Shown here: positions 45,298 through 54,193 of the stretch, one piece after another | Numbering within the stretch: the first letter of the stretch is position 1 | How the letters are laid out: each line of letters starts with the position of its first letter | NCBI RefSeq assembly: GCF_028290495.1 | Contig: NZ_JAQGJT010000019.1 | Coordinates: 25,855 to 89,854, forward strand | Direction of reading: 5' to 3' | Length of the DNA: 64,000 nt | DNA from: Tardiphaga sp. | GTDB taxonomy: Bacteria > Pseudomonadota > Alphaproteobacteria > Rhizobiales > Xanthobacteraceae | Made by a program: the position numbers and the translations under genes | Notes under the pieces: generated by a model | What the model was told of the DNA's origin: nothing | Seen by the model: only the letters and a program-made list of their open reading frames with translations | Database searches by the model: none

Positions 45298-46515
45298 ATG
45301 ACCGCTTCTTCCCGCGCGGCACACGGTGCGAGCCATTCCGCTGGCCGCGACAGCGAGCGCTCGCCGTTCGCACGGCTGACCGATTTGCTGGCGCCGTACC
45401 AGCCAGGTCAACCGTTGATCACGCTATCGCTCGGCGAGCCGCAGCATCCGGTGCCGGATTTCGTCGGGCCCGTACTGGCGAAACACATCGCCGATTTCGG
45501 CCGTTATCCGATTGCCAAGGGCATCGAACCGTTCCGCCGCACCGCTACGACCTGGATGGGCAAGCGCTTCAAGTTGCCGCGGCCGCTCGATCCCGACACC
45601 GAACTACTGGTGCTGAACGGCAGCCGCGAGGGCCTGTTCTTCGCCGCCATCACCGCGGCGCGCTTTGTCGGCCCGCGCAATGGCAAGCCGGCGATCCTGC
45701 TGCCCAACCCGTTCTATCCCGCCTATGGCGCCGGCGCCCGCGCTGCCGGCTGCGAAGCAGTGTTCATGCCGACCACGGTGGCCAACGGCTTCCTGCCTGA
45801 TCTCGACGCGCTCGACGAGGCGACACTGTCACGCACGGTGGCGATGTACATCGCCTCGCCGGCCAATCCGCAGGGCGCGGTGGCAACGCCCGCTTACTTC
45901 AAGCGCCTGCACGAACTGGCGCTGCGCTTTGGCTTCATCGTTTTGTCCGACGAATGCTATTCGGAGATCTACACCGGCACCGCCCCCGGCAGCATGCTGG
46001 AAGTCGCAGGACCCGATTTTGCCAACGTGGTTGCATTCCAGTCGCTATCGAAACGCTCCAACCTGCCTGGCATGCGGGTCGGCTTCGTGGCCGGCGACAA
46101 GAAGTTCCTCGCCATGTTCCATGAGCTGCGCAATGTCGCCGCGCCCCAGGTGCCGGTGCCGCTGCAGCACGTCGCCGTCGCCGCCTACAGCGACGAGGCG
46201 CATGTCGAAGAGAACCGCCGGCTGTACGGATTGAAATTCGATCTCGCCGACCAGATCCTGGGCCACCGCTACGGCTATGTCAGGCCGGCCGGCGGCTTCT
46301 GCCTGTGGCTCGACGTCTCCGCGCATGGCGGCGACGAAGACGCGACCATCCGACTCTATCGCGACGGCGGCGTGCGCGTGGTGCCCGGCTCCTATCTGGC
46401 GCGCGCGCAGGCCGACGGCAGTAATCCCGGCGACGACTATCTGCGGCTGGCGCTGGTGCAAGACAGCGAAACCACAGCCGAGGCGTTGCGCCGGCTCGTC
46501 CAGATTCTAGATTGA
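45298..46515 (+). CDS. PLP-dependent class I/II aminotransferase (DapC-like)
   Basis: The product, 405 residues from the chosen ATG, has the fold-type I pattern [86 protein letters not shown] and the PLP-lysine motif [15 protein letters not shown], ending with [10 protein letters not shown]. Similarity is highest to the N-succinyldiaminopimelate or aspartate-type aminotransferases that precede ftsK in alphaproteobacteria; lysine and peptidoglycan precursor synthesis is likely but not certain. The start at 45298 is supported by AGGATGG just upstream; ATGs at 45238 and 45292 are alternatives. The ftsK gene begins 25 bp downstream. Confidence 0.88.
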   Translation: MTASSRAAHGASHSAGRDSERSPFARLTDLLAPYQPGQPLITLSLGEPQHPVPDFVGPVLAKHIADFGRYPIAKGIEPFRRTATTWMGKRFKLPRPLDPDTELLVLNGSREGLFFAAITAARFVGPRNGKPAILLPNPFYPAYGAGARAAGCEAVFMPTTVANGFLPDLDALDEATLSRTVAMYIASPANPQGAVATPAYFKRLHELALRFGFIVLSDECYSEIYTGTAPGSMLEVAGPDFANVVAFQSLSKRSNLPGMRVGFVAGDKKFLAMFHELRNVAAPQVPVPLQHVAVAAYSDEAHVEENRRLYGLKFDLADQILGHRYGYVRPAGGFCLWLDVSAHGGDEDATIRLYRDGGVRVVPGSYLARAQADGSNPGDDYLRLALVQDSETTAEALRRLVQILD

Positions 46516-46540
46516 TCGCAAGGGCCTTGAGCACCACGAT

Positions 46541-49042
46541 ATGAGCACCACGATCGAACGTGTCATTCCCCTGGTCGGCCAGCTCCCCGCGTCAATCCGC
46601 GAGATGCTGGCACGAAGGCTGCGCGAACTGGCCGGCTTCGGCCTGATCGGCGTCGCCGGCATCGCCGCGGCGGCGCTGATGACCTGGTCGGTGCAGGATC
46701 CGAGCCTCAGCCACGCTACCGCACGGGCGATCCGCAATATCGCCGGCTATCCCGGCGCGATCGGCGCCGATCTCCTGATGCAGATTATCGGGCTTGGCTC
46801 GATCATGCTGATCCTGCCGGTCGCGGTGTGGGGCTGGCGGATGATGACGCACCGGCATTTCGACCGCGAGGCGCTGCGCATCGCGTGCTGGATCCTATGC
46901 ACGGTGATCGCGGCGGGCTTCGCCAGTTGCTGGCAGCATGGCGGTTCGTGGCCACTGCCGACAGGCGTCGGTGGCGTGGTCGGTGATGCCCTCTTCCGCG
47001 CGCCTGCCGTGGTGTTCGGCCCGGTCGGATTTATCTATCGCTTCGTGCTCGGCGCAATCCTGTGCAGTGCGATGATCGCGACCTTCCTGATCGCCTGCGG
47101 GCTCGGCTCGAAGCCGAAGGAAGCGTTCGATCCCATCGAGGAAGACGACGCGCCGTTCGAGGAAGAAGACGGCGACCGCGGATCCGTCTCGCTGGGTTGG
47201 GCCGTTCACGCCGCGATGAGCACCAAGGCGCGGATCGGTCGCCTGCTCGCACTCCTCTACGCCAAGTTCGTCACATCAGCGCCGGATGCCCGCGCCGCTT
47301 CGTATGAGCGCCAGGAGCCCAATCTCGGCGGCCGCCGCTCCAGCCCCTCGATCGCGCCGCAGGGCCGCGACGACGAGGAAGAGGAAGACCATCATCACGG
47401 CGACGATGAAGAACAATACGACGAGGACGAAGAAGAGATCGAGCAGGCCCCAGTCGCGCGAGCACCGCGCAAGAAGCCTGCCGCAAAGGAGTCCTCGCGC
47501 AAGAACACCTCCGGCACCTTCGAGCTGCCCTCGGTATCGGTGCTCACCGCGCCGCGCGCCGCCGATCGCCAGCCGCTCAGCAAGGCCGAGCTGGAAGCCA
47601 ATTCGCGCGCGCTGGAAGGCGTGCTCAGCGACTTCGGCATCCGCGGCGAAATCGTCAAGGCGCATCCCGGCCCGGTGGTGACGCTGTACGAACTCGAACC
47701 CGCCCCTGGTATCAAGTCGTCGCGCGTCATCGGCCTTGCCGACGACATCGCGCGTTCCATGAGCGCGCTGTCGGCGCGCGTCGCCGTGGTTCCCGGCCGT
47801 AACGCCATCGGCATCGAGCTACCGAACGCCCACCGCGAGAATGTCTACCTGCGCGAATTGCTGACGGCGAAGGACACCAACGACGGCAGCATCAAGCTTC
47901 CGCTGTGCCTCGGCAAGAACATCGGCGGCGATTCAATCATCATCGATCTCGCCCGCACACCGCATATGCTGATCGCCGGCACCACCGGCTCCGGCAAATC
48001 GGTCGCCATCAACACCATGATCCTCAGCCTGGTCTACCGGCTGCGGCCGGACCAGTGCCGACTGATCATGGTCGACCCGAAGATGCTCGAACTCTCGGTC
48101 TATGACGGCATCCCGCATCTGCTGACGCCGGTCGTGACCGATCCGAAGAAGGCTGTCGTTGCCCTGAAATGGGCGGTGCGCGAGATGGAAGAGCGCTACA
48201 AGCGCATGGCCAAGCTCGGCGTCCGCAACATCGACGGCTACAACCAGCGCCTGCTGGAGGCCAAGGGCAAAGGCGAGGAACTGAGCCGCACCGTGCATAC
48301 CGGCTTCGACAAGGAAACCGGCAAGGCGGTCTATGAGGAAGAGAAGCTCGACCTCGAGCCGCTGCCCTACATCGTCATCATCGTCGACGAAATGGCCGAC
48401 CTGATGATGGTCGCCGGCAAGGACATCGAGGGCGCGGTGCAGCGCCTCGCGCAGATGGCGCGCGCCGCCGGCCTGCATGTCATCCTGGCGACGCAGCGCC
48501 CGTCGGTTGACGTCATCACCGGCACCATCAAGGCGAACTTCCCGACCCGCATCTCCTTCCAGGTGACGTCGAAGATCGACAGCCGCACCATCCTCGGCGA
48601 GATGGGCGCAGAGCAGTTGCTCGGCCGCGGCGACATGCTGTACATGGCCGGCGGCGGGCGCATCAGCCGCGTCCACGGCCCGTTCGTCTCTGACGAGGAA
48701 GTCGAGAAGGTGGTCCGCCACCTCAAGACCCAGGGCCAGCCGGAATATCTTGAAGCTGTCACGGCGGAAGAGCCGGCCGAAGGCGAAGAAGGCAGCGCGG
48801 TGTTCGACGCCACCGGCATGGGCGCCGATGGCGGCGGTGCGGGCGACCTGTTCTCGCAGGCGGTGGCGATCGTCAAGCGCGACCGCAAGGCCTCGACCAG
48901 CTACATCCAGCGCCGGTTGCAGATCGGCTACAACAAGGCGGCTTCGCTGATGGAACGGATGGAAAATGAAGGTATCGTCGGCCAGCCCAACCACGCCGGC
49001 AAGCGCGAGATCCTGATCGAGGAAGAAGAGAGCGGCTTTTGA
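46541..49042 (+). CDS. ftsK: DNA translocase FtsK
   Basis: The 833-residue protein has four N-terminal membrane segments (residues 30-190), an acidic linker with runs [20 protein letters not shown], the RecA-like motor domain with Walker A GTTGSGKS (480-487) and Walker [12 protein letters not shown], the motif [13 protein letters not shown], and a C-terminal winged-helix gamma domain [22 protein letters not shown] for KOPS-like DNA recognition. It pumps chromosome DNA through the septum and activates XerCD at dif. The linker is short compared with the E. coli protein. The stop TGA overlaps a possible TTG start of the next frame, and lolA follows. Confidence 0.97.
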   Translation: MSTTIERVIPLVGQLPASIREMLARRLRELAGFGLIGVAGIAAAALMTWSVQDPSLSHATARAIRNIAGYPGAIGADLLMQIIGLGSIMLILPVAVWGWRMMTHRHFDREALRIACWILCTVIAAGFASCWQHGGSWPLPTGVGGVVGDALFRAPAVVFGPVGFIYRFVLGAILCSAMIATFLIACGLGSKPKEAFDPIEEDDAPFEEEDGDRGSVSLGWAVHAAMSTKARIGRLLALLYAKFVTSAPDARAASYERQEPNLGGRRSSPSIAPQGRDDEEEEDHHHGDDEEQYDEDEEEIEQAPVARAPRKKPAAKESSRKNTSGTFELPSVSVLTAPRAADRQPLSKAELEANSRALEGVLSDFGIRGEIVKAHPGPVVTLYELEPAPGIKSSRVIGLADDIARSMSALSARVAVVPGRNAIGIELPNAHRENVYLRELLTAKDTNDGSIKLPLCLGKNIGGDSIIIDLARTPHMLIAGTTGSGKSVAINTMILSLVYRLRPDQCRLIMVDPKMLELSVYDGIPHLLTPVVTDPKKAVVALKWAVREMEERYKRMAKLGVRNIDGYNQRLLEAKGKGEELSRTVHTGFDKETGKAVYEEEKLDLEPLPYIVIIVDEMADLMMVAGKDIEGAVQRLAQMARAAGLHVILATQRPSVDVITGTIKANFPTRISFQVTSKIDSRTILGEMGAEQLLGRGDMLYMAGGGRISRVHGPFVSDEEVEKVVRHLKTQGQPEYLEAVTAEEPAEGEEGSAVFDATGMGADGGGAGDLFSQAVAIVKRDRKASTSYIQRRLQIGYNKAASLMERMENEGIVGQPNHAGKREILIEEEESGF

Positions 49043-49224
49043 CGCGCGAGCCCGTCCATGACAATCCGGGGACAGAGTCGCGAAATCGCCACAGCGCCGG
49101 GTTAGCGCCAGCGCTCACCTCCGCCACGGCAGAACCCGCCGGCGATCTGACCGTAAAACCGATACCCCTTTTGGCGCAAAGCGCGGTAAAATGGGCCATT
49201 GACGCCGAACAGGACGACGCCCTG

Positions 49225-50136
49225 ATGAGACCCGCCACCCATCACGCCGCAGACCGGCTCAGCCTCCAGGGCGGCCTGCGCATCGGCGCGACCGGGCTTG
49301 TCGTAGCATTCGTCACCGGCCTGTTGGTGCCTTCGGCATTTGGCGAAACGATCCCGCTGCCGCGTCCGGCGCCGAAGGCACGCGGCGCAAGCTTCCAGGT
49401 CTCGGCCTCGGAACCCCCGGCTGCGACAGCAGCTCTGGCGGTCACAGCAGCGCCAGCCGTTCCGGCGGCCCCGACGCCCCGAGCGCCGATGACGATCGCC
49501 GCCGCGACCACCAATTCAGCACCGCCGAACCCGATCATTCCCGATCCGCGGCGCAATGTGCCGGCGAATTTCTTCGCCAGCTTCGACGCCACCCAGAAGG
49601 CGCAGGCCGGCAAGGTCAGCGCCTATCTGTCGTCGCTCAACACGCTGGTCGGAAATTTCGTTCAGGTCGGCCCCGACGGCAGCCGCACCAAGGGCGATTT
49701 CTATATCCAGAAGCCCGGCAAGGTGCGGTTCGAATATGACGCGCCGACCACCATCGCGATGGTCGCCGACGGCTCGTCGCTGGCGGTGCGCGACACCAAG
49801 CTGGCGACGCAGGACATCTACCCGCTGTCACAAACCCCATTGCGGTATCTGCTGTCCGATCGCATCGACCTGCTGCGCGACACCAATGTGGTCGCGATTA
49901 CCGGCGACGACCTCTACACCTCGGTCACCATCGAGGAGAAGAACGCTCTGGTCGGCACCTCGCGGCTGATGCTGATGATTGGCACCAAGGACGGCCAGCT
50001 CAAACAATGGACCGTTACCGATCCGCAGGGTTATGATACGACCGTGGCGATCTACAACCTCGACACCACGAAGAAGCCGGACGCCGGCCTGTTCAAGATC
50101 GATTTCACCAAGTATCCCACCAGCGGCGCGAACTAA
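49225..50136 (+). CDS. lolA: Outer-membrane lipoprotein carrier protein LolA
   Basis: The 303-residue precursor begins MRPATHHAADRLSLQGGLRIG and has a hydrophobic signal (ATGLVVAFVTGLLVPSAFG). About 90 Pro/Ala-rich residues follow before the LolA domain: AQAGKVSAYLSSLNTLVGNFVQVGPDGSR, GDFYIQKPGKVRFEYDAPTTI, DTKLATQDIYPLSQTPLRYLLSD, and TVTDPQGYDTTVAIYNLD. It shuttles lipoproteins from the LolCDE complex to the outer membrane. The long linker is unusual relative to E. coli LolA (about 200 residues). The open frame begins 62 codons earlier at a TTG overlapping the ftsK stop; the ATG at 49225 gives a sensible signal peptide. Confidence 0.88.
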   Translation: MRPATHHAADRLSLQGGLRIGATGLVVAFVTGLLVPSAFGETIPLPRPAPKARGASFQVSASEPPAATAALAVTAAPAVPAAPTPRAPMTIAAATTNSAPPNPIIPDPRRNVPANFFASFDATQKAQAGKVSAYLSSLNTLVGNFVQVGPDGSRTKGDFYIQKPGKVRFEYDAPTTIAMVADGSSLAVRDTKLATQDIYPLSQTPLRYLLSDRIDLLRDTNVVAITGDDLYTSVTIEEKNALVGTSRLMLMIGTKDGQLKQWTVTDPQGYDTTVAIYNLDTTKKPDAGLFKIDFTKYPTSGAN

Positions 50137-50263
50137 CAGCGGCGCTCCTTCTTTCTTCCCTTCTCCCCCCGTCTCAAACCCGCTTCGCGGGTGCGATCCC
50201 CTTCCCCCACCTGGCGCAGCTCCGCTGCGCGCGGGGAGACGGAAAGAACACATCTGGTCCCGC

Positions 50264-51079
50264 ATGCGCTTTACCCTGACGACCTGGAATATCAATTCGG
50301 TGCGGCTGCGCATCGAGCTTGTCGCCAAGTTCTTGGAAGAGGTGCAGCCCGACGTACTGTGCCTGCAGGAAACCAAGACGCCGGATGACGCGTTTCCGCT
50401 GAAGCGGCTGAAGCAGCTTGGCTATGAGCACATCGCGATCCACGGCCAGAAGGGCTATCACGGCGTCGCCATCATCTCGAAACTGCCGTTCGACAGCAGC
50501 GACGTCCGGGTATTCTGCGAAAATACCGACTCGCGCCACATCTCGGTTTCGTTCGGCGAGAAAGCCGGAATGTCGGTGCCGCTGGTCGTGCATAATTTCT
50601 ACGTCCCGGCCGGCGGTGACATTCCCGACCCGGTCGCCAATCCGAAGTTCGCCCACAAGCTGATGTTCCTCGACGAGATGAAGGCCTGCGAAGGACTGCA
50701 TCCGCGTGGCGAGGCCCGCCACATCCTGGTTGGTGATCTCAACGTCGCGCCGCATGAGAATGACGTCTGGTCGCACAAGCAGCTGATAAAGATCGTCTCG
50801 CACACGCCTATCGAATGCGAGAAGCTTCTCGCTGTGCAGAGCGAGGGCAACTGGATCGACGTCGCGCGCGAGCGGATTCCGTTGACGGAAAAGATCTACA
50901 CATGGTGGAGCTACCGCTCCGCGGATTGGACGGCCAACGATCGCGGCCGCCGCCTCGACCACATCTGGGTGTCGGCGGCAATGAAGGACATGATCCGCGA
51001 CTACACCGTCACCCGCGACGCACGCAGCTGGGAGCGGCCGTCCGACCACGTCCCGGTAACGACGGTGCTGGAACTGTAG
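50264..51079 (+). CDS. xthA: Exodeoxyribonuclease III
   Basis: The 271-residue enzyme has the EEP-fold motifs LTTWNINSVRLRIEL, LCLQETKTPDDAFP (catalytic Glu), YHGVAIISK, HNFYVPAGGDIPDP, VGDLNVAPHENDVW and GRRLDHIWVS with SDHVPV at the C-terminus. It is a 3'-5' exonuclease and AP endonuclease in base-excision repair. The ATG at 50264 is clear from the LTTWNINS start; the 127 bp from lolA contain two small hairpins (ACCCGC-TTC-GCGGGT and GCGCAGC-TCC-GCTGCGC). It ends 7 bp before a family B repeat. Confidence 0.95.
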   Translation: MRFTLTTWNINSVRLRIELVAKFLEEVQPDVLCLQETKTPDDAFPLKRLKQLGYEHIAIHGQKGYHGVAIISKLPFDSSDVRVFCENTDSRHISVSFGEKAGMSVPLVVHNFYVPAGGDIPDPVANPKFAHKLMFLDEMKACEGLHPRGEARHILVGDLNVAPHENDVWSHKQLIKIVSHTPIECEKLLAVQSEGNWIDVARERIPLTEKIYTWWSYRSADWTANDRGRRLDHIWVSAAMKDMIRDYTVTRDARSWERPSDHVPVTTVLEL

Positions 51080-51085
51080 TTCACT

Positions 51086-51232
51086 GTCATTCCGGGATGT
51101 GACAGACGGCAAAGCCGGATGGCGCAGGCCCGGAATCCAGGGAAGTTCATCACCATGTCAAGGTTCCCCGCCACTCCAATTGGAGTGGTTGAGGTTCGCT
51201 CGCAGCTATCGCTGCTCGCGCCCTGGAACGAC
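51086..51232. repeat. Palindromic intergenic element, family B copy 3 (147 bp)
   Basis: Ends GTCATTCCGG and TGGAACGAC frame the perfect 18-bp palindrome CCACTCCAATTGGAGTGG at 51171-51188, in the same orientation as copy 1. It starts 7 bp after the xthA stop and ends 11 bp before the stop of the convergent cyclic-nucleotide-binding gene. Confidence 0.92.
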
Positions 51233-51242
51233 AGCAAGGGGA

Positions 51243-51692
51243 CTACAAACTCAGTTTCGAACCCACCAGCATGACATCGCTGGCGAGTTGGCTGACGCGG
51301 GTAGCCATATCGTCGCGGAGGCGGCGCGCGGCCGCGGGGTCGCTCTCGAGCACCCGCTGAAATACGCTGCGGGTGATGCGGATAACGGTGGAGAATTCCT
51401 GCGCCACCGCAGTCGAGGGCCGCGGCATCGCCACCAGCAACGCAAGTTCGCCGATCAGCGCGCCCGTCCCGGCGGTCGTCTCGTAGCCCGTGCCGTCATC
51501 GAGGCTGATACGAAACGAACCGCGCATGACGATGAAGCCGCAATCGGAATCGTCGCCAGCGCGAAACAGGACGGAGCCGCGCGAAAATTCCAGTTGCTCG
51601 GAGCCGATCGCAAGCACACGCAACGCCGTATCGCCCAACAGGCGCAATGTCGGGACGCGCTCGAGCAGGGCAACATCATCATCGATCGACAT
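51243..51692 (-). CDS. Cyclic nucleotide-binding domain protein
   Basis: The 149-residue protein has a single cNMP/CAP_ED beta-roll: LERVPTLRLLGDTALRVLAIG, FSRGSVLFRAGDDSDCGFIVMRGSFRI, and the phosphate-cassette region GALIGELALLVAMPRPSTAVA. It ends in a helix (VFQRVLESDPAAARRLRDDM) with no helix-turn-helix, so it is not a complete CRP-type transcription factor. It may sense a cyclic nucleotide and act on a partner. It lies 68 bp from the response regulator and on the same strand. Confidence 0.85.
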   Translation of the reverse strand: MSIDDDVALLERVPTLRLLGDTALRVLAIGSEQLEFSRGSVLFRAGDDSDCGFIVMRGSFRISLDDGTGYETTAGTGALIGELALLVAMPRPSTAVAQEFSTVIRITRSVFQRVLESDPAAARRLRDDMATRVSQLASDVMLVGSKLSL

Positions 51693-51760
51693 GCAGAACC
51701 GTGAGAGCGTGACGCATTAACAAAGGCCGACAGCACCAGCGAATCGGCCTTCGGACCGTA

Positions 51761-52447
51761 TCACGGCACCAGCTTGTAGCCACCGGCTTCGGTGACCAGG
51801 ATTTCCGGGTTGGCGGCGTCCTTCTCGATCTTCTGGCGCAGCCGGTAGATATGAGTTTCCAGCGTGTGGGTGGTGACGCCGGAATTGTAGCCCCAGACTT
51901 CCTGCAGCAGCGTTTCGCGCGACACCGGCAACTGCCCGGCTCGGTACAGGAAGCGCAGGATCGCGGTTTCCTTCTCGGTCAGCCGTACCTTCTTGGCATT
52001 GGCCCCGGTCAACATCTTGGAACCCGGCCGGAAGCTGTACGGGCCGACGGTGAACACGGCGTCCTCGCTGGCCTCGTGCTGGCGCAACTGGGCGCGGATT
52101 CGCGCCAGCAGCACCGCGAAGCGGAACGGCTTGGCGATGTAGTCATTCGCGCCGGATTCCAGGCCGAGGATGGTGTCGGAATCCGTGTCGTGGCCGGTCA
52201 GCATGATGATCGGCGCCTTGAAGCCGCCCTTGCGCAGGCTGCGCACAACTTCACGCCCATCGGTGTCGGGCAAACCGACATCCATCAGCACCAGGTCCGG
52301 TGCATTGGTCTTGGCAGCCAGCGCGCCCTTGGCGCCGGTATCGACAGCGGAAGCTTCGAACTCTTCATGCAGCGACAATTGCTCGACCAGCGCCTCGCGC
52401 AAATCAGTATCGTCATCCACAATCAGGATTTTGCGGGCATTGGGCAT
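51761..52447 (-). CDS. OmpR-family response regulator
   Basis: The 228-residue protein has a receiver domain with acidic pocket VDDD (10-13), phospho-acceptor Asp56 (LVLMDVGLPD), Thr in MLTGHD and Lys in YIAKPF, then a winged-helix DNA-binding domain with VRLTEKETAILRFL and TTHTLETHIYRLRQKIE. It is an orphan here, with no histidine kinase next to it. Such regulators are conserved in Rhizobiales but I do not assign a name. It is upstream of the cNMP gene and divergent from an L,D-transpeptidase gene. Confidence 0.92.
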   Translation of the reverse strand: MPNARKILIVDDDTDLREALVEQLSLHEEFEASAVDTGAKGALAAKTNAPDLVLMDVGLPDTDGREVVRSLRKGGFKAPIIMLTGHDTDSDTILGLESGANDYIAKPFRFAVLLARIRAQLRQHEASEDAVFTVGPYSFRPGSKMLTGANAKKVRLTEKETAILRFLYRAGQLPVSRETLLQEVWGYNSGVTTHTLETHIYRLRQKIEKDAANPEILVTEAGGYKLVP

Positions 52448-52651
52448 TGCGACAATCCTTTGGACGGCTGTTGCGGTAAATGTTGTCCGACCGGCTGGCC
52501 AAATCAGTCAGAAGTCGTGACGAAGTTCCAGATGGCCGCGTATCCTAACGCAAAACCAGCAGTATTCATGAATGCAACTTCATTGAATGTGCCGTGCGGC
52601 GCGAAATAGAACACTTGCGGTGAATAGAGCAATACAGACTTGGCAATTCGC

Positions 52652-53221
52652 ATGGAAAGCTTTGGAGTTACAGTTACTTATCGAACACGCTTGCGTGATC
52701 GGCCGGCTTCGATGATTCATGTCCGCGCATCTGCCGGTAATCCGCGGCGCGGCTGGCTGATCCTCGACGATCGGGTACTACCCGTGGCGCTAGGTCGTGG
52801 CGGGATAAAGGCGAATAAGCGCGAAGGCGACGGCGCCACACCGCGCGGCACATTTCACCCGCTGCGGCTGTGGTGGCGCGCCGACCGGCACCCGCGACCG
52901 CAGACACTCCTGCCGATCCGCGCCATCACGCCGGACGACGGCTGGTGCGAAGATCCGGCCGATCGCCATTACAACCGACCGGTCCGGCTGAACAATAATA
53001 CCGGCGCCGACCGGCTGCGTCGCGACGACCACCTCTATGATTTCATCATCGAGATCGACCAGAACACCAGGCCGCGCATCGCCGGCCGCGGCAGCGCGGT
53101 GTTTCTTCATCTGGCGCGCCCGGGCTACGCGCCCACCGCAGGCTGCGTGGCGATGAAGAAGCCAGCGATGCTGCAGCTGCTGAAGCGGATCGGAGTGCGC
53201 ACCAGGATCGTGATCGGGTGA
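52652..53221 (+). CDS. L,D-transpeptidase family protein (YkuD-type, single domain)
   Basis: The product has no clear signal peptide in any start choice. Its domain runs GWLILDDRVLPVALGRGGI, KREGDGATPRGTFHP, LRLWWRADRHPRPQTLLP, WCEDPADRHYNRPV, DHLYDFIIEIDQNTRP and the catalytic block FLHLARPGYAPTAGCVAM with the active-site Cys. This is the short YkuD form. The start is uncertain: 52652 (189 residues) is used, while 52712 (MIHVRASAG) gives a 169-residue core and 52640 is TTG. A GC hairpin (53349-53369) ends transcription towards the convergent yggS. Confidence 0.82.
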   Translation: MESFGVTVTYRTRLRDRPASMIHVRASAGNPRRGWLILDDRVLPVALGRGGIKANKREGDGATPRGTFHPLRLWWRADRHPRPQTLLPIRAITPDDGWCEDPADRHYNRPVRLNNNTGADRLRRDDHLYDFIIEIDQNTRPRIAGRGSAVFLHLARPGYAPTAGCVAMKKPAMLQLLKRIGVRTRIVIG

Positions 53222-53348
53222 ACGTGAAGGAAAAGGCTGATTGCCTTACGTCCTTCCCGGACGAGAATGCATGTCATGCCTGTACGTGGCGGCCGGCGAA
53301 GTCTCAGGCACCCTCGTCAAAAAGGCCGCGAAGCTCATCGCCGCCACA

Positions 53349-53369
53349 GGCAGCCCCGATCGGGCTGCC
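53349..53369. terminator. GC hairpin between convergent genes
   Basis: GGCAGCCC-CGATC-GGGCTGCC is a perfect 8-bp stem with a 5-base loop, between the L,D-transpeptidase and yggS stops. There is no T tract. Confidence 0.6.
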
Positions 53370-53388
53370 GGGGTCGAAGTGATTTAGG

Positions 53389-54093
53389 CTATCGTTTCCC
53401 GAAAATCGCCGAACCGACCCGCACATGCGTGGCGCCGAACTGGATCGCGATGGCGAAATCGGCGCTCATCCCCATCGACAGGCCGGCGAGGCCGTTGCGG
53501 GCGGCAATCTTTGCGGTCAGGGCGAAGTGCGGCGCCGGGGCGTCATCGACCGGCGGAATGCACATCAGGCCGGAAATCGTCAGTCCATAGCCGTCGCGGC
53601 AGCGTGCGAGAAACGCATCGGCGTCGCCGGGCGCAATGCCCGCCTTTTGCGGCTCCTCACCGGTATTGAGTTGCACGAACAGCTGCGGCGTCCGTTGCTG
53701 CGCTGCGATCTCCTTGGCCAACGCTTCGCAGATGCTGGGCCGGTCGACCGAGTGGATCGCGTCGAACAGCACCACCGCTTCCTTCGCCTTGTTGGACTGC
53801 AACGGCCCAATCAGATGCAACGCAATTCCCGGTTGAGTCTCCTGCAGCGCCGGCCACTTGGACCTAGCCTCCTGGACGCGGTTTTCGCCGAACACCCGTT
53901 GCCCGGCGGCGATCACCGGCCGGATGGCGTCCGCCTCGAAGGTCTTGGAGACCGCAATCAGCGTCACGGAAGCCCGATCGCGTCGGGCTTCGTTGCAGGC
54001 GCGGAAGATATCGTACTCAACAGAAGAGAGGCCGTCATTGGGCAAAGAGGGCGTTACGTCCGCCGCCTTCTGCACTGCATTATTTTCAACCAA
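53389..54093 (-). CDS. Pyridoxal-phosphate homeostasis protein YggS
   Basis: The 234-residue protein has the TIM-barrel YggS pattern: VTLIAVSKTFEADAIRP with the PLP lysine, GQRVFGENRVQEARSKWPAL, LHLIGPLQSNKAKEAV, HSVDRPSICEALAK, VQLNTGEEPQKAGI, GLMCIPPV and GLSMGMSADFAIAIQFGATHVRVGSAIFG. It keeps free PLP and amino-acid pools in balance; no enzymatic turnover is known. The longest frame starts with TTG at 54093; a GTG six codons in is an alternative. It is divergent from the diguanylate cyclase. Confidence 0.93.
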   Translation of the reverse strand: MVENNAVQKAADVTPSLPNDGLSSVEYDIFRACNEARRDRASVTLIAVSKTFEADAIRPVIAAGQRVFGENRVQEARSKWPALQETQPGIALHLIGPLQSNKAKEAVVLFDAIHSVDRPSICEALAKEIAAQQRTPQLFVQLNTGEEPQKAGIAPGDADAFLARCRDGYGLTISGLMCIPPVDDAPAPHFALTAKIAARNGLAGLSMGMSADFAIAIQFGATHVRVGSAIFGKR

Positions 54094-54193
54094 GGCGCGA
54101 ACTTTCGGTGAGATCCGTCAAATTTTAGCAATTCCGGGAAAGGCTTTTTGAACCCTTTGAACTATCTATGTCCGCGGGGCTCAGGGGTGGAAG

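Noticed and set aside
53271..53387. 38-codon plus-strand frame MSCLYVAAGEV..
   Set aside because: It has no ribosome-binding site and includes the hairpin stem between convergent genes; no family is recognised. It could be a small relic but support is too weak.
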